From: Rheinheimera sediminis | Lineage (GTDB): Bacteria; Pseudomonadota; Gammaproteobacteria; Enterobacterales; Alteromonadaceae | Length of the DNA stretch: 64,000 nt | Direction of reading: 5' to 3' | NCBI RefSeq assembly: GCF_004005375.1 | Contig: NZ_RZUF01000022.1 | Location: forward strand, 1-64,000 | Shown here: piece after piece, positions 53,647 through 62,931 of the stretch | Layout: every line of letters begins with the position of its first letter | Position numbering within the stretch: the first letter of the stretch is position 1 | The notes under the pieces: model-generated | What the model was told of the DNA's origin: nothing | The model's database searches: none | What the model saw: the letters and a program-made list of their open reading frames with translations, nothing else | Program-made: the position numbers and the translations under genes

Positions 53647-54204
53647 TTACTTAGCGCGGCTGCGGTATTCGTCAGTACGGGTATCGATTTCGATTTTGTC
53701 GCCGATTTCAACGAAAGCAGGAACCATTAATTCGAAACCTGTATCCAGCTTAGCTGGCTTCATCACTTTACCTGAAGTGTCGCCACGTGCTGCTGGTTCA
53801 GAGTAAACCACTTCACGAACAACGAATGGAGGTAAGTCAACAGAGATAGCACGCTCGCCGTAGAATACAACTGAACACTGCATATCCGGAACCAGATACT
53901 TCAGAGCATCAGTCATGTTGTCTGCTTCGATTTCGTACTGGTTGTACTCAGCATCCATAAATACATACATTGGGTCTGCGTAGTAAGAATAAGTTACTTC
54001 TTTAGTGTCTAACATAACTTGTTCGAACTTGTCGTCAGCACGGTATACAGTCTCAAGACCGCCACCAGTTAACAGACCTTTCATTTTCATTTTTACAACA
54101 GCAGCGTTACGGCCAGATTTGTTGAATTCAGCTTTCTGAACAACCATTGGCTCGTTGTTGACCATGATTACCTGGCCAGCGCGTACTTCTTGAGCAGTCT
54201 TCAT
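53647..54204 (-). CDS. efp: Elongation factor P
   Basis: 185 residues from the ATG at 54204. KOW-like N-terminal domain followed by two OB domains, ending TDEYRSRAK. The loop KSGRNAA carries Arg32, the residue modified with rhamnose in the EarP branch of EF-P; no lysine is there. It relieves ribosome stalling at polyproline stretches. The earP gene is directly upstream, with a short gap. Confidence 0.96.
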   Translation of the reverse strand: MKTAQEVRAGQVIMVNNEPMVVQKAEFNKSGRNAAVVKMKMKGLLTGGGLETVYRADDKFEQVMLDTKEVTYSYYADPMYVFMDAEYNQYEIEADNMTDALKYLVPDMQCSVVFYGERAISVDLPPFVVREVVYSEPAARGDTSGKVMKPAKLDTGFELMVPAFVEIGDKIEIDTRTDEYRSRAK

Positions 54205-54225
54205 CATAATTGAAATATCTTCTTG

Positions 54226-55380
54226 TTAGGAAAAATTGCGCGACATTATAAGTTTATTTTCAGCAAAACGCACGAGGTTGCTGGCAAGATCTTGCTGCTG
54301 AATTAAATATTCCTGCCATTTTTTATTATGCTTTTGAATTTGCTCACTAAAATTGCCGAACAAAGCGAATTCTGTACTGATATCCTGCTCCAGATTCCAG
54401 GCCATATGCAGATTTTTCAGGCAGTCTTTTTGTTCCTCTGATGCCTGCTGCAGGTACTTGTGCAAAAACGCGTCTAATTTAATCAAATGCGCCTGCTCGT
54501 CCTGACGGTATATTTGCCAAATAAAAGGTTTACCCGCCCACTGAGCTCGGATCACCGAGTCTTCACCCCGGACAAAGTTGATATCACAGCAGGCCAGTAA
54601 CTGATCGTACATAGGCTGAGGCATAAAATCTAAAATACGGATACTCAATGACTTATGGTCAAAACGTCCTGTTTTTAGTTCGGAGAAAAGTTGGGTTAAA
54701 TCTATTGCCAGTTGCCCTTGTGGTACCAACACTAGCGTTTTTACTGTTGCACCAGCCAGCTGTTCCAGCCAAGGTTGAATTCCAGCCTGACTATAAGCAA
54801 ACAATGAGATTTTTTGCTGATAATCCATCGCATCCAACAGGCCAAGTTGTTGCCAAAACTGCAGTTGCAGCACTGGTGTATCACTAAGTTTTACCAAAGA
54901 ATCAACCAGCCCCTGCTCTCTTAACAAGCCACCAGTTTGCTCAGTAAAACCCGGGAAAAAGAAATACTTTTGCAGCGGTAACTGCGGATGAGGCGATGGC
55001 AAGGCATGGCAACCATGCACCCAGTCTTCAGCCGACAAATACTCCAGGTTCAGCCATAGAGGTTTATCAGTAAAAGCAGCCATCCACTGTAAATAGGTTT
55101 GCGGAATGGTGCAGGCCAAAGCTTCAATCACCAAATCTGGCCTATCCGCCGCGACAAGCTCTGGCAATACAGCAGTCCAATGTCGTACCAGCACATTATG
55201 TTGCATCTGACTGGCCAGCTGTGGATTTACACTATGACAAATTTTCTGAAAACTGACTAAATCGTCGACCCACAAGGTGACTTGCCATTGATGTTCATTT
55301 TGTAATTGGCGAGCTAAACGCCAGCAAATACCAATATCGCCAAAATTATCTACTACAGAGCAAAACAAATCACAGCGCAT
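54226..55380 (-). CDS. earP: EF-P arginine rhamnosyltransferase EarP
   Basis: 384 residues. The family hallmark DNFGDIGICWRLARQL is at 11-26, and the C-terminal part holds FVRGEDSVIRAQWAGKPFIW, including Arg-Gly-Glu-Asp-Ser, which binds the nucleotide sugar in the GT-B fold. It transfers rhamnose from dTDP-L-rhamnose to Arg32 of EF-P. It lies 21 bp before efp, confirming the pair. The rhamnose synthesis genes are not in this window. Confidence 0.95.
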   Translation of the reverse strand: MRCDLFCSVVDNFGDIGICWRLARQLQNEHQWQVTLWVDDLVSFQKICHSVNPQLASQMQHNVLVRHWTAVLPELVAADRPDLVIEALACTIPQTYLQWMAAFTDKPLWLNLEYLSAEDWVHGCHALPSPHPQLPLQKYFFFPGFTEQTGGLLREQGLVDSLVKLSDTPVLQLQFWQQLGLLDAMDYQQKISLFAYSQAGIQPWLEQLAGATVKTLVLVPQGQLAIDLTQLFSELKTGRFDHKSLSIRILDFMPQPMYDQLLACCDINFVRGEDSVIRAQWAGKPFIWQIYRQDEQAHLIKLDAFLHKYLQQASEEQKDCLKNLHMAWNLEQDISTEFALFGNFSEQIQKHNKKWQEYLIQQQDLASNLVRFAENKLIMSRNFS

Positions 55381-55396
55381 GCTTACCTTTCATCTA

Positions 55397-55768
55397 TTAA
55401 ACCAGTTGGCTGATCAAAGCTTTCAGCGCTTTGGCCATTAAATACAAAGTGGCGATACTAAGCAGCAGACAACCCCAAAGCAAGGCCTGATACCACAATT
55501 TATGCACTGCTTGTTTTAATCTCTGCCACCCACTTTGTGGTGTTTGCCAATCAGGTAAATGACGAAATAAAAGTAACGCCAGCCAGGCCAATAACACCCA
55601 GCCTAACAATACTACACATAATAACAAGGCGACTTCATAGACCACGGATGGGCCTTGCAACAGATAATAAAAACCAAAACCAAGCGCATAAAAACCTAAA
55701 AATAGTAGGCCAAAACGCCAGAAATACAGCCTTTGCGCTAACTGCTGAGCTTTGTTAAGCAGTTTCAT
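55397..55768 (-). CDS. Unrecognised small membrane protein
   Basis: 123 residues with three membrane segments (about 17-37, 43-67 and 94-114). No family recognised. It sits 16 bp upstream of earP and shares one base with the gene before it (55768), so the three genes are likely one operon. A role linked to earP is not proven. Confidence 0.6.
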   Translation of the reverse strand: MKLLNKAQQLAQRLYFWRFGLLFLGFYALGFGFYYLLQGPSVVYEVALLLCVVLLGWVLLAWLALLLFRHLPDWQTPQSGWQRLKQAVHKLWYQALLWGCLLLSIATLYLMAKALKALISQLV

Positions 55769-56304
55769 CAGTTTTGCTCTTTCTTTTCATTGGCCGTGGA
55801 CAACGGGTACAAAGGCACAAGTCCGGCCTGCCCCGTCATATCCGCCACCAGCCAAATCTGTTCAAACGGATGTTTTAGCGGAATTTTTAACAAATGTGGG
55901 GTTTGTTCCAGCTCTTGTGCCTGCCAATCCGGATGAGCATTGCGGATCACCAGCCAGACTTTTTCGGAGTCATAACTTTTTTGTGCTTTGTTGCTAATGA
56001 GTCTATTCAGCGCCTGCAATAAACGCTCTGCGACAGGCCAGTGGTCCAGAGACTGCAAAGCTTCAAGGGTGCCGCCTTTAAGCTCCCTCCCCAGTATTTT
56101 CATTGCTTCGGCTTCGCTGCCATACAAATGCGCAATCTCCAGATCCAGCCGTTGTTGCTGCAGATAACAGGACACATCAGGCTTAGCTGGCTCATTGTGC
56201 CAGATATGCTGCATTTTGACGCCGAATTTCTGCTGGTACAGTCGCATAAAAAGTTTGGCGGCCTGATGTTCCAGCGCTATTTTTTCATCGATACTGCTTT
56301 TCAT
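55768..56304 (-). CDS. Unrecognised soluble protein, possible nuclease-like fold
   Basis: 178 residues from the ATG at 56304. No signal or membrane segment. The segment PDVSCYLQQQRLDLEIAHLY has an Asp followed by a Leu-Glu in a beta-strand setting, reminiscent of PD-(D/E)xK nucleases, but the catalytic Lys is not clear, so this is only a hint. Overlaps the following gene by one base. Divergent from the START-domain gene. Confidence 0.5.
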   Translation of the reverse strand: MKSSIDEKIALEHQAAKLFMRLYQQKFGVKMQHIWHNEPAKPDVSCYLQQQRLDLEIAHLYGSEAEAMKILGRELKGGTLEALQSLDHWPVAERLLQALNRLISNKAQKSYDSEKVWLVIRNAHPDWQAQELEQTPHLLKIPLKHPFEQIWLVADMTGQAGLVPLYPLSTANEKKEQN

Positions 56305-56365
56305 CGCACCCAACAACCTTGTGTTTCGGATAGACTTGTATCTTAACGAAAAAAGTCAGGTGGTT

Positions 56366-56986
56366 ATGCATTTTTTATTCGCTGTGGTTTTATGGTTGCT
56401 GGCTCAACCCTCTGCTTCTGCAGAACCTGTATGGACCTCATTAAAAACCAAAGCCGGCATCAGTTTAAGCTACAGATACACCCCAGAGCTGGAGGTCAAA
56501 GCCAGTGCCTTTTATTCGGGCACACCAGAGAGCTTTTTGCTATTACTCAAAGACACCAAATCAGTACAGCGCTGGCTGAAACAAAGCGAAGATGCCAGGC
56601 TTTTGGATGGCAGCACAGAACATCACTGGAAGGTTTATACCCGTTTTACCTCGGTCTGGCCAGTCAGGCCACGGGATATGGTGACCTGTGCTGATGTGAG
56701 CAGAGAAGAGAGTAAGATCGAGATCAAAATCAGTGACTGCTCCTATATAGTGCCTGAAACTAAAAACTATGTGCGAATTCGCGATGTCAAAGCAGTCTGG
56801 ACTTTAACCGCCAGGGACCAGGGGTTTATCATGCAGTATCAGGGCAGCGCCAACCCAGGCGGTGAACTGCCTAAATGGCTGGTGCAACAACTCACTATAA
56901 GCTCGCTACGATCCAGCTATGTTGCCTTTAAAACCGAATTAAAGCGCCCTCTTTACCAGGTAAAAGCACCACAAGCTACTCATTAG
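56366..56986 (+). CDS. START/SRPBCC-fold periplasmic lipid-binding-like protein
   Basis: 206 residues from the ATG at 56366 (AGGTGG upstream). A signal peptide ends near ASAE. The mature part resembles START domains (VQRWLKQSEDARLL, VWPVRPRDMVTC, AVWTLTARDQGFIMQYQGSA), which bind hydrophobic ligands such as lipids. It overlaps the convergent rhodanese gene by 11 bp. Confidence 0.8.
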   Translation: MHFLFAVVLWLLAQPSASAEPVWTSLKTKAGISLSYRYTPELEVKASAFYSGTPESFLLLLKDTKSVQRWLKQSEDARLLDGSTEHHWKVYTRFTSVWPVRPRDMVTCADVSREESKIEIKISDCSYIVPETKNYVRIRDVKAVWTLTARDQGFIMQYQGSANPGGELPKWLVQQLTISSLRSSYVAFKTELKRPLYQVKAPQATH

Positions 56987-57290
56987 ATTTAGGCTGTTTT
57001 TGTTTGAGCTGCTCATAAGCTCCGGCATTCGTCACTTTGCTGTAGCCCATCCCTCTCAAGGTTTCCAGAGCTATGCCTGAGCGACGTCCACTGCGGCAAT
57101 AAAGCTGAATATCGGCTGTTTTATCCGCACTGACAGCTGCAATTTTTTGTTCAATTTCATCATAAGGAATGTTGATCGCGCCTTCTAAATGCCCTGCGTT
57201 GTACTCTTCTGCAGTGCGCACATCTATCCATAAAGTGTGGGCTAAAGCCATCTGACTACAGAGTAAAAGCAATGTCATCAAGGTTTTCAT
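56976..57290 (-). CDS. Periplasmic rhodanese-like protein (PspE-like)
   Basis: 104 residues from the ATG at 57290 (AAGG upstream). Signal peptide to about residue 17 (MALA). The rhodanese core has IDVRTAEEYNAGHLEGAINI and the active loop CRSGRRSG with the catalytic Cys. Such small exported rhodaneses transfer sulfur from thiosulfate to cyanide. A longer upstream start would overlap the permease gene, so it is not chosen. Confidence 0.88.
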   Translation of the reverse strand: MKTLMTLLLLCSQMALAHTLWIDVRTAEEYNAGHLEGAINIPYDEIEQKIAAVSADKTADIQLYCRSGRRSGIALETLRGMGYSKVTNAGAYEQLKQKQPKSNE

Positions 57291-57304
57291 AGCAGGAGAC
57301 CTTA

Positions 57305-58351
57305 TCAGTTCAATACCACTAAAAGGATAAAACAACAGCTCGCCACCGACAGTAACTTCAGCTGTTGGCTGAAACTCAAAGCAACAGCCAAAGCTATAGT
57401 GCAAACAGCAGACACAGCATCAAATAAGCTCAGTGCCAGCAGAAGAGCCAGCAATACAGGTAAAACATTCAACAGTTTTAACACAAGCCACTGCTTTGTC
57501 GTACACAGAGCTAACCAAAAATAATGCTGAGCCAACAGATGCTGTTGCCATAACTTTTGCTGCGCATAACACAACAAAGCCAGGATCCAATTAAAAACCG
57601 CACTTATAAATAGTATAGCTTCAGGCTTGAGTTGTTGCTCCAGCCAGTAGTGCCATAAAGCCAGTACAAAAACGATCAGCAATACCATAGCTTTATTTTG
57701 TTGCTGCCGGATAAACCAATAGAGCCAATAACGAAGCAACGAGCCCGCTGATAACTGCTGCCCGTTTAACTGTTGTTGCCATGCCCTTTCCAGCAGCATC
57801 AACGCCAATAAAGGCAAACTCCAGAAGCTGATGGCAGGCAACACAAAAACTGCCACTAATGCCAGCCAGCTGGTTTGACGGGCTTTAAAGCCCAAACAGA
57901 GTGCCATCAGCACCAGCAGTAATTGGATAGCGTCAACATAGGCCATAGTTTTACCGCTGAGTAACAGATAACTATATGCCGGCAAGGTTAAAAACCAGAA
58001 TGGCAGCTGATTTACAGTGGCCATCAATGTATTGCTCAAGTTCGCTACTTTGGCAGAAGGCGCCAGACTTTCAACAAAATACTGCTGCGCCACTGGTTTT
58101 TGCTGCCATGCCACGCCACCTTGCCAGCAGAACAGAACCACCAATAACATCTGCAGATAAGGCCAGCGTTCGACAGTCCCGAGCTCCGGGTTAAACAACT
58201 GGAATCCCAGCAACACCAAAGGAGCCATCAGCCCCAACAGCGCATGACCAGCCAGCATGACAAACAAAGCTGAAAACTTATGCAGAGGCGCAAAGGCGTT
58301 ACAAGCTTGCTGCCAGAACAGCTCAAAGCGAACTAAAAGATAAGTGCCCAC
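57305..58351 (-). CDS. ABC-transporter-associated membrane protein (DUF6136-like)
   Basis: 348 residues with about eight to ten membrane segments. No catalytic motifs. It overlaps the ATPase gene by 29 bp and reads in the same direction, so it is probably the permease of that ABC system. The sequence family looks like DUF6136, though this is from recollection. The exported substrate is unknown. Confidence 0.65.
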   Translation of the reverse strand: MGTYLLVRFELFWQQACNAFAPLHKFSALFVMLAGHALLGLMAPLVLLGFQLFNPELGTVERWPYLQMLLVVLFCWQGGVAWQQKPVAQQYFVESLAPSAKVANLSNTLMATVNQLPFWFLTLPAYSYLLLSGKTMAYVDAIQLLLVLMALCLGFKARQTSWLALVAVFVLPAISFWSLPLLALMLLERAWQQQLNGQQLSAGSLLRYWLYWFIRQQQNKAMVLLIVFVLALWHYWLEQQLKPEAILFISAVFNWILALLCYAQQKLWQQHLLAQHYFWLALCTTKQWLVLKLLNVLPVLLALLLALSLFDAVSAVCTIALAVALSFSQQLKLLSVASCCFILLVVLN

Positions 58352-58955
58352 CAGCCTTTAACTCCAGATGTTGATCGACTGCCAGTTCAAAACTTTGGGG
58401 GGATAAATGACTGGCTATCAGCACTAAAGCTCCCTGTTCTTTCGCCTTCTGCAATTGCGTGCAGCAATAACGCAAAGAATCCAGGTCCAAAGCGTTAAAA
58501 GGCTCATCCAGCAATAGCAGCTGCGGCTTTGTCGCCAAGGCCAAAGTTAAACTTAATTTTTTCTGCTGCCCTAACGACAACACAGCCACTTGTTGCTGCA
58601 ACAAAGAGCCGAGCGTAAAAGCGTCTGCATGAAGCATCAGTTGATCCATGGATGCGCCACGACAACGAGCCACCAGCTGCAATATGCCAAGCACAGTGTT
58701 GTCCTGAAGAGGCGCCACTGCATCCGCACTTATTGCCACTAATTTTTGATAAGAGGCGCTACCCGCCTTATGCTGCTCAAACTCAATACTGCCCAGCTGG
58801 GCTTTATCCAATCCTGCCAAAACCCGCAATAAACTGGATTTACCGCTGCCATTGGCACCACTTAACCAATGTAAGCCAGTATCTAGCTGCAGCCTTAAAT
58901 TTGAAAACAGCTGCTGCTTACCATAACCAAAGCTTAAATTGTCAATAATCAACAT
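58323..58955 (-). CDS. ABC transporter ATP-binding protein
   Basis: 210 residues. Walker A GANGSGKSS near 34-42, ABC signature LSLGQ near 125, Walker B LLLLDEP near 145 and switch-type His in ASHLS near 178. A short single-domain ATPase like CcmA. It forms an operon with the overlapping membrane gene. The LysE gene starts beside it at 1-bp gap, also on the minus strand. Confidence 0.93.
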   Translation of the reverse strand: MLIIDNLSFGYGKQQLFSNLRLQLDTGLHWLSGANGSGKSSLLRVLAGLDKAQLGSIEFEQHKAGSASYQKLVAISADAVAPLQDNTVLGILQLVARCRGASMDQLMLHADAFTLGSLLQQQVAVLSLGQQKKLSLTLALATKPQLLLLDEPFNALDLDSLRYCCTQLQKAKEQGALVLIASHLSPQSFELAVDQHLELKAGGHLSFSSL

Positions 58956-58956
58956 C

Positions 58957-59571
58957 TTAGTTTATCCAGTTGCTATAAAGCTCAGTCAATACCGGAAGCA
59001 CAGACAATACCAGTAACAAGGCCATAGCCCAATTAAAAATACGCTGATACAAAGGCTGGTTTAAAACGGAACGCAGCAAAGCGCCAAAGGTTAACCAAAC
59101 GCCAACGCACGGAAAACTAACCAGCAAAAATGCTGCGGTGATTTGAGTGACATCCCACCAGGCGTTACCTGCCACTGTGGTAAAAGCAGCCACAGCTCCT
59201 GATGCCATGATCCAGGCTTTGCCATTCACCCACTGAAATAAGGCCGCTTGCAGAAAACTAAAAGGTTTAGCATCAGAGCCTTCAATACTACTGGGTGTGC
59301 TGGAAGCTATTACCCAGGCCAGCCACAGCAAATACAGAACACCTATGACTTTGATCCACAGATGCAGCTGTGGATAACGTTCAAACACCACGCCAAAACC
59401 CAAACCAACCAGCAACACCATTAAAGGGAAACCAAAACAAATACCGAAAAAATGCGGCAAGCTGGCTTTAACACCATAGTTCACGCCGGAGGACAACATC
59501 ATGATGTTATTCGGACCTGGGGTAATAGTGGTAGAAAAGGCAAAAAACAGTACAGCGAAAAAAACGTCCAA
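58957..59571 (-). CDS. LysE/RhtB-family amino acid exporter
   Basis: 204 residues with about six membrane helices. The N-terminal TPGPNNIMML and GVNYGVKASLPHFFGI are the signature of the LysE/RhtB group. It exports amino acids such as homoserine or threonine. It is on the same strand, one base before the ATPase gene, so the three genes may be transcribed together. Confidence 0.92.
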   Translation of the reverse strand: MDVFFAVLFFAFSTTITPGPNNIMMLSSGVNYGVKASLPHFFGICFGFPLMVLLVGLGFGVVFERYPQLHLWIKVIGVLYLLWLAWVIASSTPSSIEGSDAKPFSFLQAALFQWVNGKAWIMASGAVAAFTTVAGNAWWDVTQITAAFLLVSFPCVGVWLTFGALLRSVLNQPLYQRIFNWAMALLLVLSVLPVLTELYSNWIN

Positions 59572-59645
59572 TTCAACTCCGGACTACAAGGATTTAATGC
59601 ATTGAATCTAAAGCAGATCAGGGCCGTAATACAACAAAAAAATAG

Positions 59646-60494
59646 TTAACCTGGCTTGTACCAAAGGATCGATTCCGCCAGAGGGGTTTCCGGTGGTAAC
59701 AACGGATTCTCAAGCTCAACCAGTTTACGCTGCGACAACTTCATTTTCTTCAACTGACTGACAAAGTGTTTTTGGAACAATAGATCAAAACTGCCGTCTT
59801 TGAGTGACTTACGTAAACCTAATTCAATTTTTTCTGCCAGTTGCGGATTTTTATTTGAAACAAAAAAATACACAGCGCCTGGATAATGCAGCAGCCAGTC
59901 GCTTTCAATATGTAAGCCCTGATCTGCAAAAAGCTGTTGCTCGGCCTCTATTTCCAACACACTGCGTGGTACTGCATCCACCCTCTTATGCAACAACATC
60001 TGAAACAAACTCTGATAGCTGGAGGCATTCAGCACTTTGAATTTATTGTGGCGCAGCACATCTGTATCGACCCAGTCATGCACCTGAGACATCATTTGTT
60101 GTTTCAGTGCAGCTTCATCTTTTAAAGCGCTGAACTTCGGTTGATCCTCGTTTCGAATAAGCAATAATCTGTAGCTACCCAAACCTTTATAGATCGGAAT
60201 ACGTATGGGTAAAAAGCGTTTTTCACGATCTATGGACGTCATGGTCCAGACCACATCCACTTCAACACCAGTTTCCAGTAAATACAAAGCCCGGCTTTTG
60301 GATACTCTTGCAGAGGTGCTTTGCAAAGTGGCAGTGCTACCGGCTTTTTTCAGAGCAAGTTCAAGTAAAGCAATAGGATAGTTTGAGCGTTTGTCTCCTG
60401 AGTCTTCAATCGCAGGATAACGCACAGTGTCAGCAAAAGAGCTTAAAGGAAAAAATGTCAGGCAAAGCAGCAGATAAAAGCACGATCTGTACAT
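59646..60494 (-). CDS. Periplasmic solute-binding protein, family 3 type
   Basis: 282 residues. A signal peptide ends around residue 21 (SSFA). The fold is like amino acid-binding proteins, but the opening contains YPAIEDSGDKRSNYPIALLE, and no ABC permease is close. It lies alone between the LysE gene and the glnS hairpin repeat. Confidence 0.7.
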   Translation of the reverse strand: MYRSCFYLLLCLTFFPLSSFADTVRYPAIEDSGDKRSNYPIALLELALKKAGSTATLQSTSARVSKSRALYLLETGVEVDVVWTMTSIDREKRFLPIRIPIYKGLGSYRLLLIRNEDQPKFSALKDEAALKQQMMSQVHDWVDTDVLRHNKFKVLNASSYQSLFQMLLHKRVDAVPRSVLEIEAEQQLFADQGLHIESDWLLHYPGAVYFFVSNKNPQLAEKIELGLRKSLKDGSFDLLFQKHFVSQLKKMKLSQRKLVELENPLLPPETPLAESILWYKPG

Positions 60495-60534
60495 CAGGCA
60501 TATCCTGAAAAATGAACTGCTTAGAGTCTAGAAG

Positions 60535-60590
60535 AATTCGGGTCAGAGTAAAATTAAACCGGTAGGTTTAATTTTACTCTGACCCGAATT
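60535..60590. repeat. Perfect 26-bp inverted repeat downstream of glnS
   Basis: The arm AATTCGGGTCAGAGTAAAAT plus TAAACC pairs base for base with its complement (60535-60560 with 60565-60590), with a 4-base loop GGTA. It shares GGTCAGAGTAAAATTAAA with the repeat at 53.6 kb. It begins seven bases past the glnS stop on the minus strand and may act as an RNA-stabilising hairpin. Confidence 0.85.
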
Positions 60591-60597
60591 AGAAGTT

Positions 60598-62259
60598 TTA
60601 GTCTTCGAAGAAGGTATCGCGCAAAGCTACAGTGCGGTTAAAGACTAAATGATCCGGCGTTGAATCTTTGTTGTCAGCACAGTAATACCCTTCCCGCTCA
60701 AACTGGAAAGCTTTTTCGGCTTCAGCTGTTTTTAAGCTTGGCTCAACCCAACCTGTTTTCACTGTCAGTGAAGCAGGGTTAATCACAGCTAAAAAGTCTT
60801 CTTCAGCCGCAGGGTTTGGTACTGTGAATAACTTGTCGTAAATACGGAATTCAGCAGGAGCAGCTTGCGATGCTTCAACCCAGTGAATCACACCACGCAC
60901 TTTACGGCCATCCGCTGGATTCACGCCTAAAGTCTCTGGGTCGTACGAACAAATCAGTTCAACAATATCGCCAGCTTCGTTTTTAATCACTTCGTCAGCA
61001 CGAATCACATAAGCACCACGTAAGCGAACTTCACCACCTGTCACCATACGTTTGTACTTTTTGTTGGCTTCTTCACGGAAGTCCGCACGGTCTATATACA
61101 AAGTACGGCCAAACGGCACTTTACGGCTGCCCATGCTTTCTTCTTTTGGATGGTTATGAACCTCTAACCATTCGACATCTGCGGCGTTGTAGTTGCTGAT
61201 GGTGACTTTTAACGGATCAATCACAGCCATAGCCCTTGGTGCATTGGCATCCAGATCTTCACGGATACACGAATCCAAAGCACTGATTTCAATCATATTG
61301 TCTTGCTTGGTGACACCAATACGTTTGGCGAATTCACGCAAAGACGCTGGTGTAAAACCACGGCGACGTAAACCTGCAATAGTAGGCATACGTGGATCAT
61401 CCCAAGCCGACACATGGCCATCTTCGACTAAACTGTGCAGCTTACGTTTACTCATCACCTGATATTCAAGATTCAGGCGAGAGAATTCGATTTGCTGTGG
61501 ATGACAGTCAATGCTGATGTTGTCCAGAATCCAGTCGTATAAACGGCGGTTATCCTGGAACTCCAGCGTGCATAACGAATGGGTAATACCTTCCAGCGCA
61601 TCAGAAATACAGTGGGTGAAGTCGTACATTGGGTAAATGCACCACTTGTCACCGGTTTGATGGTGATGAGCAAACTTAACGCGATAAATCACCGGATCGC
61701 GCATACAGATAAAAGCTGAGCTCATATCAATTTTAGCGCGCAGCGAACATTCGCCTTCTTTAAAACCACCGGCACGCATTTTTTCAAACAAAGCCAGGTT
61801 TTCTGCAGGTGAAGTGTCACGGGTTGGGCTGTTTTTACCGGGCTGAGTTAAATTGCCACGGTATTCACGCATTTGCTCTGCGTTTAAAAAACAAACATAA
61901 GCCAAACCTTTGTTAATCAGCTCAACCGCATAGCCATACAAAGTATCAAAGTAATCTGACGAATAACGCACATTGCCAGACCAGTTAAAGCCTAACCACT
62001 GCACGTCCTGCTGGATCGAATTTACAAAGTCGATGTCTTCTTTTTCAGGGTTGGTGTCGTCAAAACGTAAGTTACACTGGCCATTGTAGTCTTGCGCTAT
62101 ACCAAAGTTCAGACAAATAGACTTCGCATGACCAATGTGCAGATAACCATTAGGCTCTGGCGGGAAACGGGTCACAGTCGTATTGTGTTTGCCTGAAGCC
62201 AGATCAGCATCGATGATCTGACGAATAAAGTTAGTTGGGCGATGTTCAACGTCCGCCAT
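60598..62259 (-). CDS. glnS: Glutamine-tRNA ligase
   Basis: 553 residues from the ATG at 62259, matching E. coli GlnRS (about 554). The class I signature [10 protein letters not shown] is near 36-45, and the KMSKS-type loop is VMSKRKL near 268. The C-terminal anticodon-binding beta-barrels include [14 protein letters not shown]. It charges tRNA-Gln with glutamine. A longer reading from 62313 adds 18 residues and is less likely. The hairpin repeat follows directly. Confidence 0.96.
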   Translation of the reverse strand: MADVEHRPTNFIRQIIDADLASGKHNTTVTRFPPEPNGYLHIGHAKSICLNFGIAQDYNGQCNLRFDDTNPEKEDIDFVNSIQQDVQWLGFNWSGNVRYSSDYFDTLYGYAVELINKGLAYVCFLNAEQMREYRGNLTQPGKNSPTRDTSPAENLALFEKMRAGGFKEGECSLRAKIDMSSAFICMRDPVIYRVKFAHHHQTGDKWCIYPMYDFTHCISDALEGITHSLCTLEFQDNRRLYDWILDNISIDCHPQQIEFSRLNLEYQVMSKRKLHSLVEDGHVSAWDDPRMPTIAGLRRRGFTPASLREFAKRIGVTKQDNMIEISALDSCIREDLDANAPRAMAVIDPLKVTISNYNAADVEWLEVHNHPKEESMGSRKVPFGRTLYIDRADFREEANKKYKRMVTGGEVRLRGAYVIRADEVIKNEAGDIVELICSYDPETLGVNPADGRKVRGVIHWVEASQAAPAEFRIYDKLFTVPNPAAEEDFLAVINPASLTVKTGWVEPSLKTAEAEKAFQFEREGYYCADNKDSTPDHLVFNRTVALRDTFFED

Positions 62260-62370
62260 AAAATTCAAATCCTTATCTAAATGCACTGACAGCAAATTTG
62301 TCAGTTTGGACATATAAAAAACCGAGGCATTATAACAGCTGAAATGCCGCTGACTACTGGAGTTTCAAAC

Positions 62371-62769
62371 TCAAGCTTGCAGCATTTGCATATACACCAG
62401 TTCCCAGACATGACCATCTAAATCCTGAAAAGCATGAGCATACATAACTCCGTGATCTTGGGGCTGGTTATAAGTCTTTCCACCAGCTTTTACCGCCTTT
62501 TCTACCAGTTCATCCACTTCAGCTTTGCTGTGGCAACTTAAGCAGTTCAGTACTTCAGTCTGCTGATGGCTATTTGCTGGAGGATGTGGGCTAAAAGACG
62601 CAAACTTAACTTTGGTCAAAAGCATCAAGTACAAGTCATTACTCAGCACAATACAACTGGCGGTATCATCGCTAAACTGAGGATGAAAACCAAATCCCAG
62701 CTGCAGAAAAAAGTCGGTAGAGGCTTTTAAATCGCTGGCAGCTAAATTGATAAATAATTTGCGGTTCAT
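62371..62769 (-). CDS. VOC-family glyoxalase-like protein
   Basis: 132 residues. A βαβββ repeat (INLAASDLKASTDFFLQLGF and QDLDGHVWELVYM) gives the glyoxalase/bleomycin resistance fold, with the closing Glu of WELV as a typical metal ligand. Substrate unknown; similar proteins of this length are annotated as lactoylglutathione lyase-like. Directly upstream is a REP-like palindrome cluster. Confidence 0.9.
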   Translation of the reverse strand: MNRKLFINLAASDLKASTDFFLQLGFGFHPQFSDDTASCIVLSNDLYLMLLTKVKFASFSPHPPANSHQQTEVLNCLSCHSKAEVDELVEKAVKAGGKTYNQPQDHGVMYAHAFQDLDGHVWELVYMQMLQA

Positions 62770-62850
62770 GCGGTTTCCTGAGCTAGGCGAGTTGTAGAGC
62801 AGAGTACTCCGGCACAGGCAAAATGCAATATGCTTGATCTAACTTATAGC

Positions 62851-62922
62851 GGACTGCCTGCGGCCAGTCCACCCTACAGCCTTTATCTGTAGGATGCATT
62901 CGACGCGCAGCGGCAATGCATC
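62851..62922. repeat. REP-like cluster of three palindromes
   Basis: GGACTG/CAGTCC (62851-62870), CCTACAG/CTGTAGG (62873-62893) and GATGCATT/AATGCATC (62893-62922) are nested in a row. The CTGTAGGATGCATTCG and AATGCATC parts resemble REP/BIME sequences of enterobacterial relatives. It lies between the VOC and sulfatase genes. Confidence 0.6.
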
Positions 62923-62931
62923 ACTCTGCAA

